Assembly: GCA_015680685.1 (NCBI GenBank)
Contig: MNCI01008572.1
Span: 1,144,947-1,208,946 of the forward strand
Direction: 5' to 3'
Length of the DNA: 64,000 nt
Source: Gnetum montanum
Lineage: Eukaryota; Streptophyta; Gnetopsida; Gnetales; Gnetaceae
Positions 9,422-20,743 of this stretch are shown here, piece after piece (positions within the stretch are counted from its first letter, which is position 1; each line of letters begins with the position of its first letter). The position numbers and the translations under genes were made by a program. A model generated the notes under the pieces. It saw only the letters and a program-made list of their open reading frames with translations, was not told the DNA's origin and did not search any database.

Positions 9422-12254
9422 ATGGCACCTTAGAGAGGATTGTAGGCAAGTGGGCCATTATAGCCTAGAGAGAAGAACCCACATGGTGGAAGGAGTCAAC
9501 AACAACAAGAATAATCCTAAGAACAAGTAGCTAAGGCTACATAGGCTATCAGACCCCTATGAGAGAATCCTAAGGTTGAACTTGTCCAACAAATTCCTAT
9601 AGTAGAAATAGGGTAATTTAGGTAGGACAAAGTTCCAAGGCTGAGATCTAATCTAGTAATCACACTCATAGAAGCCTACTTGGAAAAGGTCTATACCAAG
9701 GAGATCTAGAGCTTCATCCTTTAGGGGCTAAATTTCAAATCACTCCTAGAGCTTGCACTAGATGAGATCTAAACAAAACTTTAAGGGTTACCACTATGGC
9801 TTATACTCTTTAATAGTAGGGAATAGTACATGAGGGGAACCTAATGCTTCTAGAACAATAGACAAGGAGATGCCATTGCTAAAATAAATGACATTACCAT
9901 CTCCTACTTAGTGTCATTGTCGAAGCCCTTAGATGATCCAATAGTAGGGTAAGGTTGGCAAAGATATTTACTGAAGTAGGCTTAGAGGCCAAGAAAGAGT
10001 TAGTCTAGTAGTGCTATAAAGTGGATCATAAAGAGTACAGTGCCCTTACCAAGGCACAGTTAGAATACTTCAAGATTGTGGCTTATCACCTTAATCCAAT
10101 AGTGAGGCCAAGAAATATCCTAACCTTCTCTGCCTAGCCATGTGTGGCTCTAGATGGAAAATTCCTGGTCAATCTATTGGAACTTATCTTTCTTGAAATT
10201 GAAAAAATGTTTCAAGGAGAAAGAGAATGGTAGGAAGATGCTCTCCTTCCCATGCCCAATCAAAAAAATCTACAAAATGTGAGGTATAGCCTGCTATTCA
10301 AATGATGTGATCTACAAAGCTCCTACCATATCATGGCAAGAGATGATGAAAGATAAAGCTCCTACCAGGCATCAAAAAGAGGAGTAACCACCACTACCAC
10401 CACCACTTGTAGCACTAGAGACAATACTTGAAATGTTGTCCACTATAGGATGACTAAGGAAACTCAAAGAGTAGCAGCTACAACAATAGCAAGACTTTGG
10501 AAGTGATGGGGAATCTTCAATATACCATCCAGTTATGAGCCATTTAAATAAGGTCATAAGGATCAATAGCTGGTTGGATAGTGAAATGATGTTGCTATTC
10601 TCATAAAAAAGGAACCAAGCACCAGTTTACTCTAATCCTTGTATGAGAGAGAATACTGTGTTCATCGCAGAATAAGCATTCCCTAAAATTTCTAGAAATG
10701 CAGGAGCCTCCTCTATAATGTTAGAAGAAGGTGGAGTGATGGTACTGGCCATGCTACATAAGGCCCAAGAGACAGTAGTAGAGGTGGTGATGGATAATGT
10801 TGGTGAAGCTCTAAGTGCTCCTGCTACATTTGTTTCTAATGTTGCTACTGTGATAGATGTACAAGCATCAACAAAAGTAGGAAGTAGAAGGATGAATGTT
10901 GTCCAACATGAGAATGTATTTGAATGACCGTGGAAGATAGGCAACTGATTCTAGAGATCTTTGATCTTTTGGAATATATATTAGTCATCATGTCACAACT
11001 ATCAGAGGTAAGGGGTAAGATATTGGTCACCAATGCTTAACTCAAGAAGGCCACCACTAGTAATTGATAGTTGGTCATTGAGGTTGTAGAACTTAGAGCT
11101 TGTCTCTCTAATCCCATCATTCTTAAGCTAGAAATCATAAGAGATTAAGCTTTTTAATAGATTTAGCAAAAATACCAAGAGGCCAAAAATTCTAAGGAGA
11201 TGGTGATCTTTGAGGCATCATTATTGGAAGCAATGACTAATAACATTGAATATGACCTCTTTAAGGTTCACAAAGAAAACCTAGTGCTAATGTGTGATAA
11301 AAATAGCCTACTGAATATAGAGAAATAAAAAGATCAAATGGTGAATTACATTCACCAACAGTAGAAATAGCTTGCCAAGGTGAACTTGGATCTAAGGAGG
11401 TTGATTGTAGAAAACAAGAATGTCTCAATGGAGAAGGTTTAGACCCTTTGCCAAAAGACAAAAATTGAGATTTCCATTTGGAAGAGAGATGGCCTTGAAA
11501 TATGAGCAAGTTAAAAATCACTACAGGAACTAGGTCAGTATGCTTAAGCACGTCAATAAAAAGGAGATCAAGTTAGATAAGGCAAAGATGAATGAGGCTC
11601 TTCAACAACTCCAACAAGGAGGTGATGTATGATAGTTCATCTTTGATGGCCTCAACGCAAATAATCAAGTGGAGATATACCTAAATAAATTCCAAATTGA
11701 AGAGATGATTAAATATATGAAGCTTACCAACCTCAAATATGCAAACTTGGTAATGTTAATTGTTGGGAGGCCTAGAATAGAACTCAAGAAGTAGGTGGTT
11801 AGCTCTTACCTTCTCTATAAGGTAGAGTTCAAGCTCCATAAAGAGACAAAATAGAAGTTGGAAGTGGCTAACCCAAAGCTTAAAGTTCTCAAGAGTAAGT
11901 TCATTGATCAATGATCTATTGATGAGAACCTAGCTATAAGAATAAGTCAGTACCATAAGCTACAAAACCTTGTCCAAACATTCAACATTAAATGTAAATA
12001 ATTTGTAGTCAAGTTCATTAATATGAATAAGATGTTCCTAACACTATCATGTCCATGGGATATTCCAGCACCAACATATCTAAGCAAAGCAACTTAGACT
12101 ATTTACAATTCATAAGCCAAAGAAGAAAAGATGAAGGAACCTAAGGATGCCTTTTAATTTTTGGAAATAGTAGCAAGATAGCCAAGGCCTCCAATCACAT
12201 TGGGACATGATGAAGAATCTCCATGCCACATGAGTCTCCTCCTCTAGGCATAGT
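9422..12254 (+). pseudogene. ORF3 of A-1, unrecognised accessory protein
   Basis: A decayed frame of about 900 codons between integrase and 3' LTR, not matching any gag, pol or envelope domain I know. It opens MAP at 9422, like the sister ORF in A-2 (ATG at 23475, minus). Shared blocks are an N-terminal globular part (LTKAQLEYFKIVAYHLNP about 10045; LDGKFLVNL about 10155), a long Lys/Glu/Leu-rich coiled-coil-like middle (about 11000-11630) and a conserved end (LTNLKYANLVMLIVGRP about 11725; PCPWDIPAPTYL about 12050). No signal peptide or membrane segment is obvious. Stops are frequent, many TAG where A-2 has Trp or Gln. Its position recalls the third ORF of Athila elements, but the sequence gives no envelope signature. 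Confidence 0.65.
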
Positions 12255-12464
12255 GTAAAGACTTCATCCCACTTCCATCCATTCAATAGGCATCTACCAA
12301 TTTTATTAAAGTATCCAATTTCATTATAAATTTCACTAATTGTGTAATCTATACAACATGAAACTTAAAATTTAGTCAATTAGTCAGTTAGTCAGTTAGT
12401 TCCATACTTTTCAAAATTTTGTAAGAAACTCAATCCCATTTTTATTCACCAAAGGATGTATTTT

Positions 12465-12482
12465 CAGTTCATCGTGGTGGTA
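12465..12482 (+). promoter_or_regulatory. Polypurine-tract region of A-1
   Basis: CAGTTCATCGTGGTGGTA directly precedes the 3' LTR start. The equivalent in A-4 is CAGTCATGGGGGTA and in A-2 CAGTCATAAGGGTA, both abutting the LTR. It would prime plus-strand DNA synthesis. It is somewhat degraded here. Confidence 0.6.
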
Positions 12483-13268
12483 TGATGAAGCATCAATAAG
12501 ATAGTTGCATTGATGTAGCCCTATTGATGCATCACAAGATGTGTTGGGGCATGTTTTTTGATGCTAATTTGGCTATTTCCTATATAAGTGGAAACACCCA
12601 TTGTATTTATGGAACCATTTGATCAATAGCTTAGCCAAACTCTTGCAGTTTCTTTTTGTAAAAATCAACAAACTTTTTTCTTTGAGTTCTTGTAGTGTGG
12701 ATTGAATTGATTTTATAGAATTTTATTTGAGTGCAATATGTATGTAAACACAACTTCATGAACAACAATAAAATTGAGATTTCTTCTATCCATTACAACA
12801 CTTGGATTAATTTAAGTTTAATTTCTAAAATTTTACTTTAAATGCAACTTACATTCTTATCATTAGGTATTTAATATTATAATTTATAATTAAAATGAGT
12901 ATTTCCACTTCTAGAATAATATAATAACTCTTAGTAATCCCAATAATAGATACTTGGTACACCCAATATTAGATACTTGATAATCCAATAGTGTTAGTAT
13001 ACATTTAGGATGTGTATGAAAAGTAGGAATGGATGCTCCATGTTTAGGATAGTTTAGTTTATTCATTAGTTAATTTAAATAATCATACTTAATCCAACAA
13101 ACAACTTAACACAAGTGATGATTAGAAAGATAATGAATTGTAATCATGTCTTTCACCATCTAACAATATAGGCCACTTAGGTAAACATAGTCCATAGAAT
13201 TAAATCGGATCATGTGTACATGCTAGTGATTTGTATGGTTGCACATAGGGAATACCCACTTCTCATTA
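12483..13268 (+). repeat. 3' LTR of A-1
   Basis: Begins TGATGAAGC and ends CTCATTA (family ends TGATGAG...CTCATCA). The tail ATCGGATCATGTGTACATGC...TATGGTTG...CTCATTA (about 13204-13268) matches the ends of the solo LTRs at 6190-6260 and 26495-26565. The TATA (CCTATATAAG) lies at about 12581. The middle is diverged from the other family-A LTRs, so A-1 belongs to its own subfamily. Confidence 0.75.
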
Positions 13269-13367
13269 GTTTCTAATGTTTATTTAGGCCAAAAATATAT
13301 CATTTTTTATTCTTGAATTTAGTTTATATTTGAAGCAAATCAATGTACCAGAGTTGAAATGAGCTGC

Positions 13368-14211
13368 TAATGAACAACAAGAGTTCCCAACACCTAACCA
13401 TACAAGTCACAAGGATATATGTATGACTAGATTATAATCTATGAATGGGATAATATAAGTGTAGTAGTGGATTAATGATAAGTTCATGATCATTTTATTC
13501 TCATTAGAGTTAGTAAGGTTCAAAACATATGATTAGCCTCTAAGTAAGACATATGATTATCTAATGTTGAATGACTCTTAGAGACTAAAGTAAAATATAT
13601 TAACTTGAACATGAATTACATTAACTAAGAACTACTCTAGTCTAATGATAATAAATATTTGTTCTTGACTTCTTGGACATACCTTGAACTAACATAACCA
13701 TTACTAGGATTACCAAGTGATTAGCTATTAAGCAAATCAAGATTAGCCACTATTGGATTACCAAACTATTATATTTGTATGCTCAAAAATAGTCATACTT
13801 ATTTAACCAATTACTTAATAGACATTGATATATAGAATATGTTAAAATGTAAATGACATTGGAAATATAAATTACATAATAAATAAATCTAACCTAAGTG
13901 AACTATTATAATGATGATAAACAATCTCAATCTTCATTTCCAATGATGAATACGTCCAAGTAGAATCCACTTGAATTAAGATGTCATGCAACTGTTAATT
14001 ACCATATTATGAGCATTCACAACTAACTTTAAGTCTAAGATAACAAATTATAAGAATTTTCCCAAGTGTTGACTAAAAGGTGGAATTTGAAATGATGGTG
14101 GACTTGTATTTATAGGCATGACTATGGCCTACTACATCACATCTATGACATTACATGTTAAGCTATGGTATCATATCTATAATATCTTAGATACGATATT
14201 GTATCCTATCA
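13368..14211 (-). repeat. Decayed family-A solo LTR
   Basis: The left end (TAATGAACAACAAGAG...CTAACCATACAAGTC) aligns with the LTR ends at 19677 and 28432, which read TGATGAG-AG--AGG...AACCATA. It continues with the same order of blocks, including ...GATTACCAA... and an ACTTGG-TTT-TTT region. It ends near CCTATCA with the GATACGATATTGTATC palindrome next to a TATTTATAGGC box (about 14108). No target duplication is convincing. Confidence 0.6.
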
Positions 14212-14289
14212 TAATAGCTTTATTTTTTTTTGCTATGCATATTGATTTGTGGTCATTTAAGGCATTTTAAGAAAATCTCTAATTTTTTG

Positions 14290-15669
14290 TAGGTTTGATA
14301 GAAACTATTTAATGTTATGGCTTGTGGTGGTAGAGGGAATGGATAGACATAGGTATCATCCAAGAGAAAATGTGATCCAAGAATGTCTACTCTAGAAGGT
14401 TATAAACAAGGATTCTATAAAACATCATCATCACCACCATCACCTCAAGAATCATTGTTAAAATTTCATGGTGAAAGTACTAATGGTAAAGAATCCTCCA
14501 TGGTAAAAGGCTCCACCAAGAAAATAAAGCTTCATTTCATAATATCAACATTTTATTAAGCTATTACAAATAAGAAAATAAATTTATATTAGATATATAG
14601 CTCCTAGAGTCAGTGTTCAATATCATCATTTTGATCTTTCTTTGGCAATAATGTTGGTAACTGAAGGCTACAATATGGAGTTCGAGCATTCTAGTCTAAC
14701 ATCATTTGTTGAATTTGTGGTGTTAAAAGATCATGTACTAGTAGAGAATTTTGGAAGGACCTATAACAATGAGCAGTTCATATTTCAATGTAGGAAGACT
14801 TGGAGATTTTCCAAAATTTAGAAAAGGAATTTATGATTTTTCTTCTAGATGATGAAAAGTGATTATGCTTTAAAGGAAGTAATAATTTTGAGGAAACAAT
14901 TGATGGAGTGTTTTGTGAATGAGCAAGAATGGAGAAAGTCATGCATCTTAGCCACCACCAAAATTTTGATTAGTTAGTTAAAGATATCATACTATAGGCT
15001 AGAAAATATAAGTGCCTACCATGTAATTATTAAAAATAGAAAAAAAGCATTATGTTGGTCTCTCTTAAGTCTTCTTTATGTCATGGTGAAAGAGGAGAGT
15101 CATGTGGACTTGATTTCACTATTAAAGTTAGAAATGAAGGGATAGATACTTGGTTATTATTATTTCTTTTCATCACACTTCTTCTATGATTATCTCCTCC
15201 CTACATTTACTAAATTTTGTAAAAGTGCAAAATTAATTGAAGTTACTATGGTAGTGGAAGAATAAAAGAAAGAGTTGATGTCACAATAGTTTTGGATGCC
15301 TTCTTGAAAAAGAAGTAGACTCTCACAAAGTTATCCCCTTTAACTCAACGCATTAACGTCCAAGCTAAGAGGTTGAATAAACTTGAATTTGTTTACTTGA
15401 CTGTGAAAGCAGTTATGAAACATCATAGCTTTGAAAATAAAGTTATTCATATCAAAGCTAGAATTCACTTTTTCAAGAAAAATGTGGAAAAGAGCCTTGT
15501 GGAAGAAACATTATACAATAAAGTTACATGGAAGGATTTTATTAAAATTAATGATGATGACTCTCTAGTAGTGGTCAATGGCATGGTTAATAAAGAGCTT
15601 AGCAAACTATCAAAGGTTTATCTCATCATATTGCTCTCTTTCTTAGAAAGAAGCAATGTAAAAAATTAG
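14290..15669 (+). pseudogene. Unrecognised coding remnant
   Basis: Long stretches read as protein in one or another + frame with stops: KCDPRMSTLEGYKQGFYKTS at about 14368, then a part near 14780-14930 and a 98-codon open piece at 15373-15669 (NKLEFVYLTVKAVMKHHSF...). It is Lys- and Phe-rich with no motif I recognise. It could be the remains of a transposon protein or of a retroelement accessory ORF. It lies between a solo LTR and the truncated LTR of element B. Confidence 0.3.
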
Positions 15670-16966
15670 TAGCATTGAAACAAGTAAAAAACATCATGAG
15701 CTCTAGTTTTGAAACAAGTGTAAATATAGATACTTATATTGGTTGATGGTTCAGTCTTCTAAACATTTTCTTGTTTTTAAATATATATTTTTAACATCTT
15801 CTTTTGAGGGTGATGTTTTATTCTTTATCATGGCATGCATATATTTCTTTTTTGTGCTTAAATTAACTATTATATTATAATATAATTTGAATGAGATAAT
15901 TTCCTTGATGTCCCTAGTTATTTTCCTTTGTATTTGAAGAGTAATTTAACAACTAAAATAATTTATAACATGATTTGAAAAATGAAACATGCTTATCATC
16001 ACATCATTACTTTATAATTTATAGCTTTACTAATTAGGGATGTAGTTTATTTGCTCATGCATTGCTTATAACATCTTATAAAGGAAATTCTATTTAGAGC
16101 ATTACTCCACAACTGTTAACTATGAACATAAATATCTAATTTTTTTAGTTTAGTAGAGAATGCTAATAAAGTGATATTTTATTACTTAATTTATGAAAGT
16201 CATGGATTAGTATTTAAAAGGTAAAGCATATCATTGTATTGCATGTTAAGCTTGAGGGGTGGTGCTAAAGATTTGATGTACTCTAACAAGCTTAACATGT
16301 TGATTATAATCTATATTGGGTAACATAATGACATTTGTATACACTGTCGTGGTGTTGGTATATTATAATATTTGTTAGTTAAAACTTGATACAAGTAATT
16401 CTATTATTTATGCCTCAGTTAATTTTAACTACTTATTGTGTTTATTTGTTATAGTGATATGATTGGTCCTCACAACCTATTTATGTATTGATTTTAGTTC
16501 ATTCATAGAATACAATAGAAATAGAAGAATGTTATATATTGAATTTCATCTCTATTTTATGTTTAAATGTTGAAGTATAACTCAAATACTTGACATGATG
16601 ACTATTGTAGTATTTATGGTATGTTACAATTTCAATATATTCTTTACTTATAAGTCATAAGTTATTTCTAGTTTTCTTGGACTTATTGATCTAAATATCA
16701 CAAAACTTAACATAATGAATTCAAAGTGAAGAGAGAAATATAATATGATGTTATTCTTATTGAATTAGGAATGATGTCCTTAGAATTTGAAGCTATTTTT
16801 TAGTTTATATTCTACACTCTTAATCTTTCTAAGTACTCACTAGATAAATACTTTTAAAAATGATGATGGAAACTCAGTATAAAGAAGTGTTTTATGAGGG
16901 ACTTCTATGGCTTAATAAATTGAATATTGAAGAGTGCATTATTTATTTTAATCCTAAATAGGTTTG
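15670..16966. other. AT-rich non-coding stretch
   Basis: No reading frame, LTR end or repeat unit was recognised. The base composition is strongly AT-rich, with runs such as AATTAACTATTATATTATAA. Probably old, decayed intergenic DNA. Confidence 0.5.
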
Positions 16967-17270
16967 TGTTGGTGACCATTTGGGACCACCAACGATTGGC
17001 GCCTCTAGATCTCATGACTTTGGGAGTCATAGGATTGAAGGTGTTATTCAAATAAGGTTTAGGTGCTTGCTAGTCTCTAGTAACAACAAGACCTAGATAC
17101 CTCCAAATAGACTCAGTGGTTATGAAATGAACTAAATGTGAGTATGTGTTTGTTGTTGTGAATGTTGAAATGGTTGGGTTGTGTGTGAAACTATAATTGG
17201 CTATCATAAAAGAAATTCAAGTAACTTTGTCAAATATTGTGAGTTTTTGGAGACTCCTATTTTGTTTAAT
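16967..17270 (-). repeat. Truncated 3' LTR of element B
   Basis: Matches the first 300 bases (+ strand) of the family-B LTR at 59557: TGTTGGTGACCATTTGGGAC, then GGTTTAGGTGCTTGCTAGTC, CCTCCAAATAGACTCAG and AACTTTGTCAA. The match stops at about 17270, where protease coding sequence begins, so the rest of the LTR (including U3) is deleted. Confidence 0.75.
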
Positions 17271-17640
17271 GTTTTCATTCATCAAAGGTTCACTATAAAT
17301 GGATATTTGATTCAGCTCTCCTTTCCAAGGTAGCCACATATGTGAGTAATATGTTGATATGTAACTTGAGAAATTCTTACTCCAACTTCTACTCAATAAA
17401 AGACAATGTGAATCTAGTATATCTACCACTTGAATAGTTACTCTACTTTTGATATGGGGTTCAGAAGTAATTTCTAATAGAACATTAGGTAGTTAACCAT
17501 AATCTTCACTCTACTTTTGTCCTCTTGAACAAAATTTTTATTTGATTTTTCTAAAATCAAACCAAGTTTATTTTGCATATAGATAATGGCATAATAGTGG
17601 ACGTAGCTCTAGAATCAACTAAATAATTGTGAAGATACTT
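17210..17640 (-). pseudogene. Aspartic protease of element B
   Basis: Reads LVDSRATSTIMPLSIC at about 17622-17580; gypsy proteases normally have D-S/T-G-A here, so the Gly has become Arg (TCTAGAATC on + at 17608-17616). Downstream are LLSRSWSKNFSSYISTYYSH and MWLPWKGELNQISIYSEP (about 17400-17290), a block typical of plant gypsy proteases (LLSRDW...Y..TDWSH.WLP.KG). A 70-codon piece is open at 17217-17429. Inactive because the flap/active-site Gly is lost and stops occur. Confidence 0.7.
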
Positions 17641-17949
17641 GTCTTTCAACTTCATTGTCAAAAGAAAAGGAGGAGCTTCTTTATCAGGGGTACAATCATA
17701 GCTAGCTTTTGTTGTCTTATCAATGTTAGATACATAGCTTAACTATGATTCTCTAACTCTCTTTTTACCTTTAATAAACTCCAAAGCTTTTCTTTTTTGA
17801 TTTCCTATCTGTACAATTGATATATGTTGATATTGGCCCTAACATGTTTAAGATATTCAATTAAATCATATTCTCCATCTCCATAAAAGTTTGTTTTCTT
17901 CATCCATTTATTAAGAGTATGACTTTGAGTACACTGCCCTAATTGATCT

Positions 17950-19240
17950 TCTTTATTTTTATTTTTCTTTCTTCTACTTAGTTAAAAAACCTTTCTCTTA
18001 GTAGATGGATTAGAAATTATGTTTGGAGGCCTAGATACAGTTAATATTTCTTTTGATCTCAGATTATATCCATTTTCTTCATTGTTATTACACTCTTCAT
18101 TTGATGATATATTCTCTTCAAAAATTGATAGAGAAGAGGTATCACTAGATCCAAGGTTAGAATATTTTCTTGCATGATGAACACTAGATAGTTCATTATC
18201 TGATTCAATATCAAGGAAATTGGACATAACAACATCACTATCATCCTCATCTTCTACTAACTTAGTATCTTGATGCTTATATTTTTTATTATTCTTTTCT
18301 TCCTTGATTTTAACTTTTGCCAAAGCTTTTTTGTTGTTTCACTACTTTGTTGGACAAGTCTCTCATTAACTATCCTTTTTAAGATTCTTTTCTTTCTAAC
18401 TCTTGCTTTGTATTAATACAAGATGGCCCCAATAATGGTTTAAGTTGACCAAAATATTGCACAAGAATCATAATTTTCTCTTCTCTTTTTTGAGTTGTGA
18501 TAATATCTTCATCGTTCAAAGTCAGTTGTTTTTCTAACTATATAGCTTCACTAAAGTAGTATTTTAGTGTTAGCAAGTTTGAAGTTCTTCTTAACCAAAT
18601 TGAAATATTTGGATTCATAGCCTTAAGATAAGTATCTCTAAGAATTTCATTTGATGGTTTATATTATCTTTAAAAGAGCCCACAAATTGTTTGAAACTTA
18701 ATCTTGAAATCTCTAATAGACTCTTTAACTTCTTGCTTAGCTTGTACTAGCCCATAATGCAATTGTTGTTGATTTAATTGATTGCCAAATTGGGCCAAGA
18801 AAAGACTTTTCATATCATTCCAACATATAATACTATTGCTTGGCAAGTTTGAATACCCAATTTGAGCCATATCCTTTAAATTTGTCACAAACAACCTACA
18901 AGCTTGATCTTGATGTTGAACATTTGCATAACCAAAAGCTAACTCAAATAAATGGATATACTCTTTAGTCAAGTAGGCTTTTCAAGGAATAAAAGGCTTA
19001 GGAAAATATTTGTAAACTACCTTAGGAATGTTGTTGTAGTTTTCAAATCCTAATGATGTAGCTCTTTGCCAAGGATTTTCCATCCTATTAGAATTCCTTT
19101 TGATCATTGAATTTTTATACTTCTTTGGTCTTCTCTTATAGACTAATAAACTAGACAGAAGTAGTGATTTCCTTATCCTTTTGGTCTTTACTCCACTACT
19201 TGTTCGAAACTCAAGAACCTTTTTCTATTCTTCTTTTGAT
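17950..19240 (-). pseudogene. gag of element B
   Basis: The open 100-codon piece (18670-18972) contains the retrotransposon-gag signature: C-R-L-F-V-T-N-L, then W-N-D-M-K-S-L-F-L-A-Q-F, then Q-A-K-Q-E-V-K-E-S-I-R-D-F. A second open piece (17982-18323) is acidic and Ser/Asn-rich (EDEDDSDVVMSNF...), probably the linker toward the protease. The + strand poly-purine run near 19350-19385 (GCAAAAAAAAAAAGAAAAAA) lies in the leader. Protease follows with only short non-open gaps. Confidence 0.7.
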
Positions 19241-19447
19241 GAATAATTAGTCGTATGATCAAGAATTTCTTTGGAAGCTTTAAAATCTTCCAAACTATTA
19301 GTTTGTTTGCTCATGAACTAAAAATAGTATCTAATTTCTTAAATTCTTCTAGCAAAAAAAAAAAGAAAAAAAAAGAAAAAAGAAATAACTATTGGTGTGC
19401 TAGGACTATTAGGCTTATGAATATATATGACAAAATTTTAGCCCTTC

Positions 19448-19465
19448 CTCTAGCACCAAAAGGAC
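19448..19465 (-). promoter_or_regulatory. Primer-binding site of element B
   Basis: Directly outside the LTR end at 19466, the minus strand reads GTCCTTTTGGTGCTAGAG. This is where a tRNA would prime minus-strand synthesis. It differs from the TTGGCGCC type of family A. The tRNA was not identified. Confidence 0.5.
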
Positions 19466-19676
19466 TATTGGTGACTGTTTGGAACTACCAATATTTGGGG
19501 CCTCCGAGTCTCATGACTTTGGGAGTCATGGAATCAAAGTTGTTCTTCAAACAAGGTTTAGATGCTTGTTGGTCTCTGGAAATACTGATGCCTAGATATC
19601 TCCAAATAGATTAAATGGTTATGAAATGAACTAAACATGAGTATGTGTTTGCTGTTGTGAATGTTGAAATGGTTGG
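19466..19676 (-). repeat. 5' LTR of element B, proximal part
   Basis: Aligns with 16967-17175 and 59557-59720 (TTGGTGACTGTTTGG..., GAGTCTCATGACTTTGGGAG, GGTTTAGATGCTTGTTGGTC). It is cut at 19676 by the start of A-2 (TGATGAGCAG). The LTR resumes at 29246 on the far side of A-2, with about 100 bases of the family consensus missing at the junction. Confidence 0.75.
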
Positions 19677-20556
19677 TGATGAGCAGCAAGGCACCCCTAT
19701 GCGTAACCATACGAATCACAAGAGTTCAAACATGTTCTAATAGAATTATATGGATGGGACTAGTTATGGTATCTAGATCATTATTCTTTGATCATAGTTT
19801 GCTATCTTCCCACTTGGACTAGTGGTAGCTTTGTCATGTATGGTTTAGTCTAGAGTGAGGTGTATGATGTTGTCTAATTCTACCTTGCTCCTAATGATGA
19901 TAAAGAGGTAAATTAATTAAGCTAATGAATAATGGAAAATGAGATCTAAACTAGACTACATGCAATGAGTATCTACTCTTAATCATGTATATATTTCTTG
20001 GACTTCATGAAACTACTTTTGGGATTTCCAAGTGTATGTCACTAGGTGTGCCGAACAATACACTGCTAGATTACCAAGCACTTACACTTAATGCTCATGA
20101 TTAAGGCATACACTTTCTACTTAATGAAAAAAATAGTAAATAGTAATAAATGGAAATGTTAACTAAAGGAAATAGTAAATAAATAAATAAATAATAAATA
20201 TAAGTGAATGTAGCAATGATGGAAGTAATCTCGATCTTTATTTCTAGTCATATGACATGTCCAAGTATGTAACACTTGAATAAAGGTATTGTATGATTAC
20301 AAACATCACACTACAAGCATGTACTGAAAAATAACAAAACTCTAAGAAAGACTATCAAAAACTGAAAACTAAAAGTAAAACTCTATTGTTATTACTCTCT
20401 TCAACACTATGCACCCAAGTGTTGTATTTATAAGTATGCATAGAGGAGATGACATCAGATATCTGACATTGCTTCCTAGCTCCAACATATGGTATTCAAT
20501 ATCAAGGCTTCGATGTCAGGTATTTAATATTGGAATTAATAGATGATGACTCATCA
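19677..20556 (-). repeat. 3' LTR of A-2
   Basis: Starts TGATGAGCAGCAAGGCACCCC and ends ACTCATCA at 20556, next to the PPT (minus CAGTCATAAGGGTA, 20570-20557). The TATA (minus CTTATAAATAC) is at about 20430. U3 contains CAGATATCTG at about 20457-20466 and CCAACATATGGTATTCAATATCAAGG (split as CCAACATATGGTA + TTCAATATCAAGG) at about 20483. Confidence 0.85.
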
Positions 20557-20743
20557 TACCCTTATGACTGACGAAAACTCATCCACAAGTCAAACAAAAT
20601 GAGGAACAAGTTCTTTACAAAATATTGGGAAGGCATGGGAATATTGACTAACTTAAATAATAGACAAAACTATTAACTCTTACATGCCACAATGGTGGCT
20701 ACAAAAAATAGGACACAATATTACAAGACAAAAACAAGGAAAC

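Larger units (their letters stand above)
1..13268 (+). mobile_element. Gypsy LTR retrotransposon A-1, near full length
   Basis: A Ty3/gypsy element of more than 13 kb whose 5' LTR lies just left of the window. The order read from the sequence is PBS, gag, aspartic protease, RT, RNase H, integrase, a 2 kb spacer, an extra long ORF (ORF3) and the 3' LTR at 12483-13268. The integrase after RNase H gives the gypsy order. The PBS type and integrase sequence suggest the Athila/Tat branch, which is inference. All ORFs carry many stops and some frameshifts, so the copy is dead. A solo LTR (5298-6260) of the same family interrupts the integrase. Three relatives (A-2, A-3, A-4) lie elsewhere in the window and were used to recognise the domains. 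Confidence 0.88.

Noticed and set aside
10627-10944. Open minus-strand frame of 105 codons opposite ORF3 of A-1
   Set aside because: It lies antisense to the ORF3 homology; the + frame 10718-10927 in the same place fits the A-1 reading. No independent support.
9422-12254. ORF3 as an envelope gene of an Athila-like element
   Set aside because: Position fits, but I see no signal peptide, no membrane anchor and a long coiled-coil-like middle. Kept as unknown.
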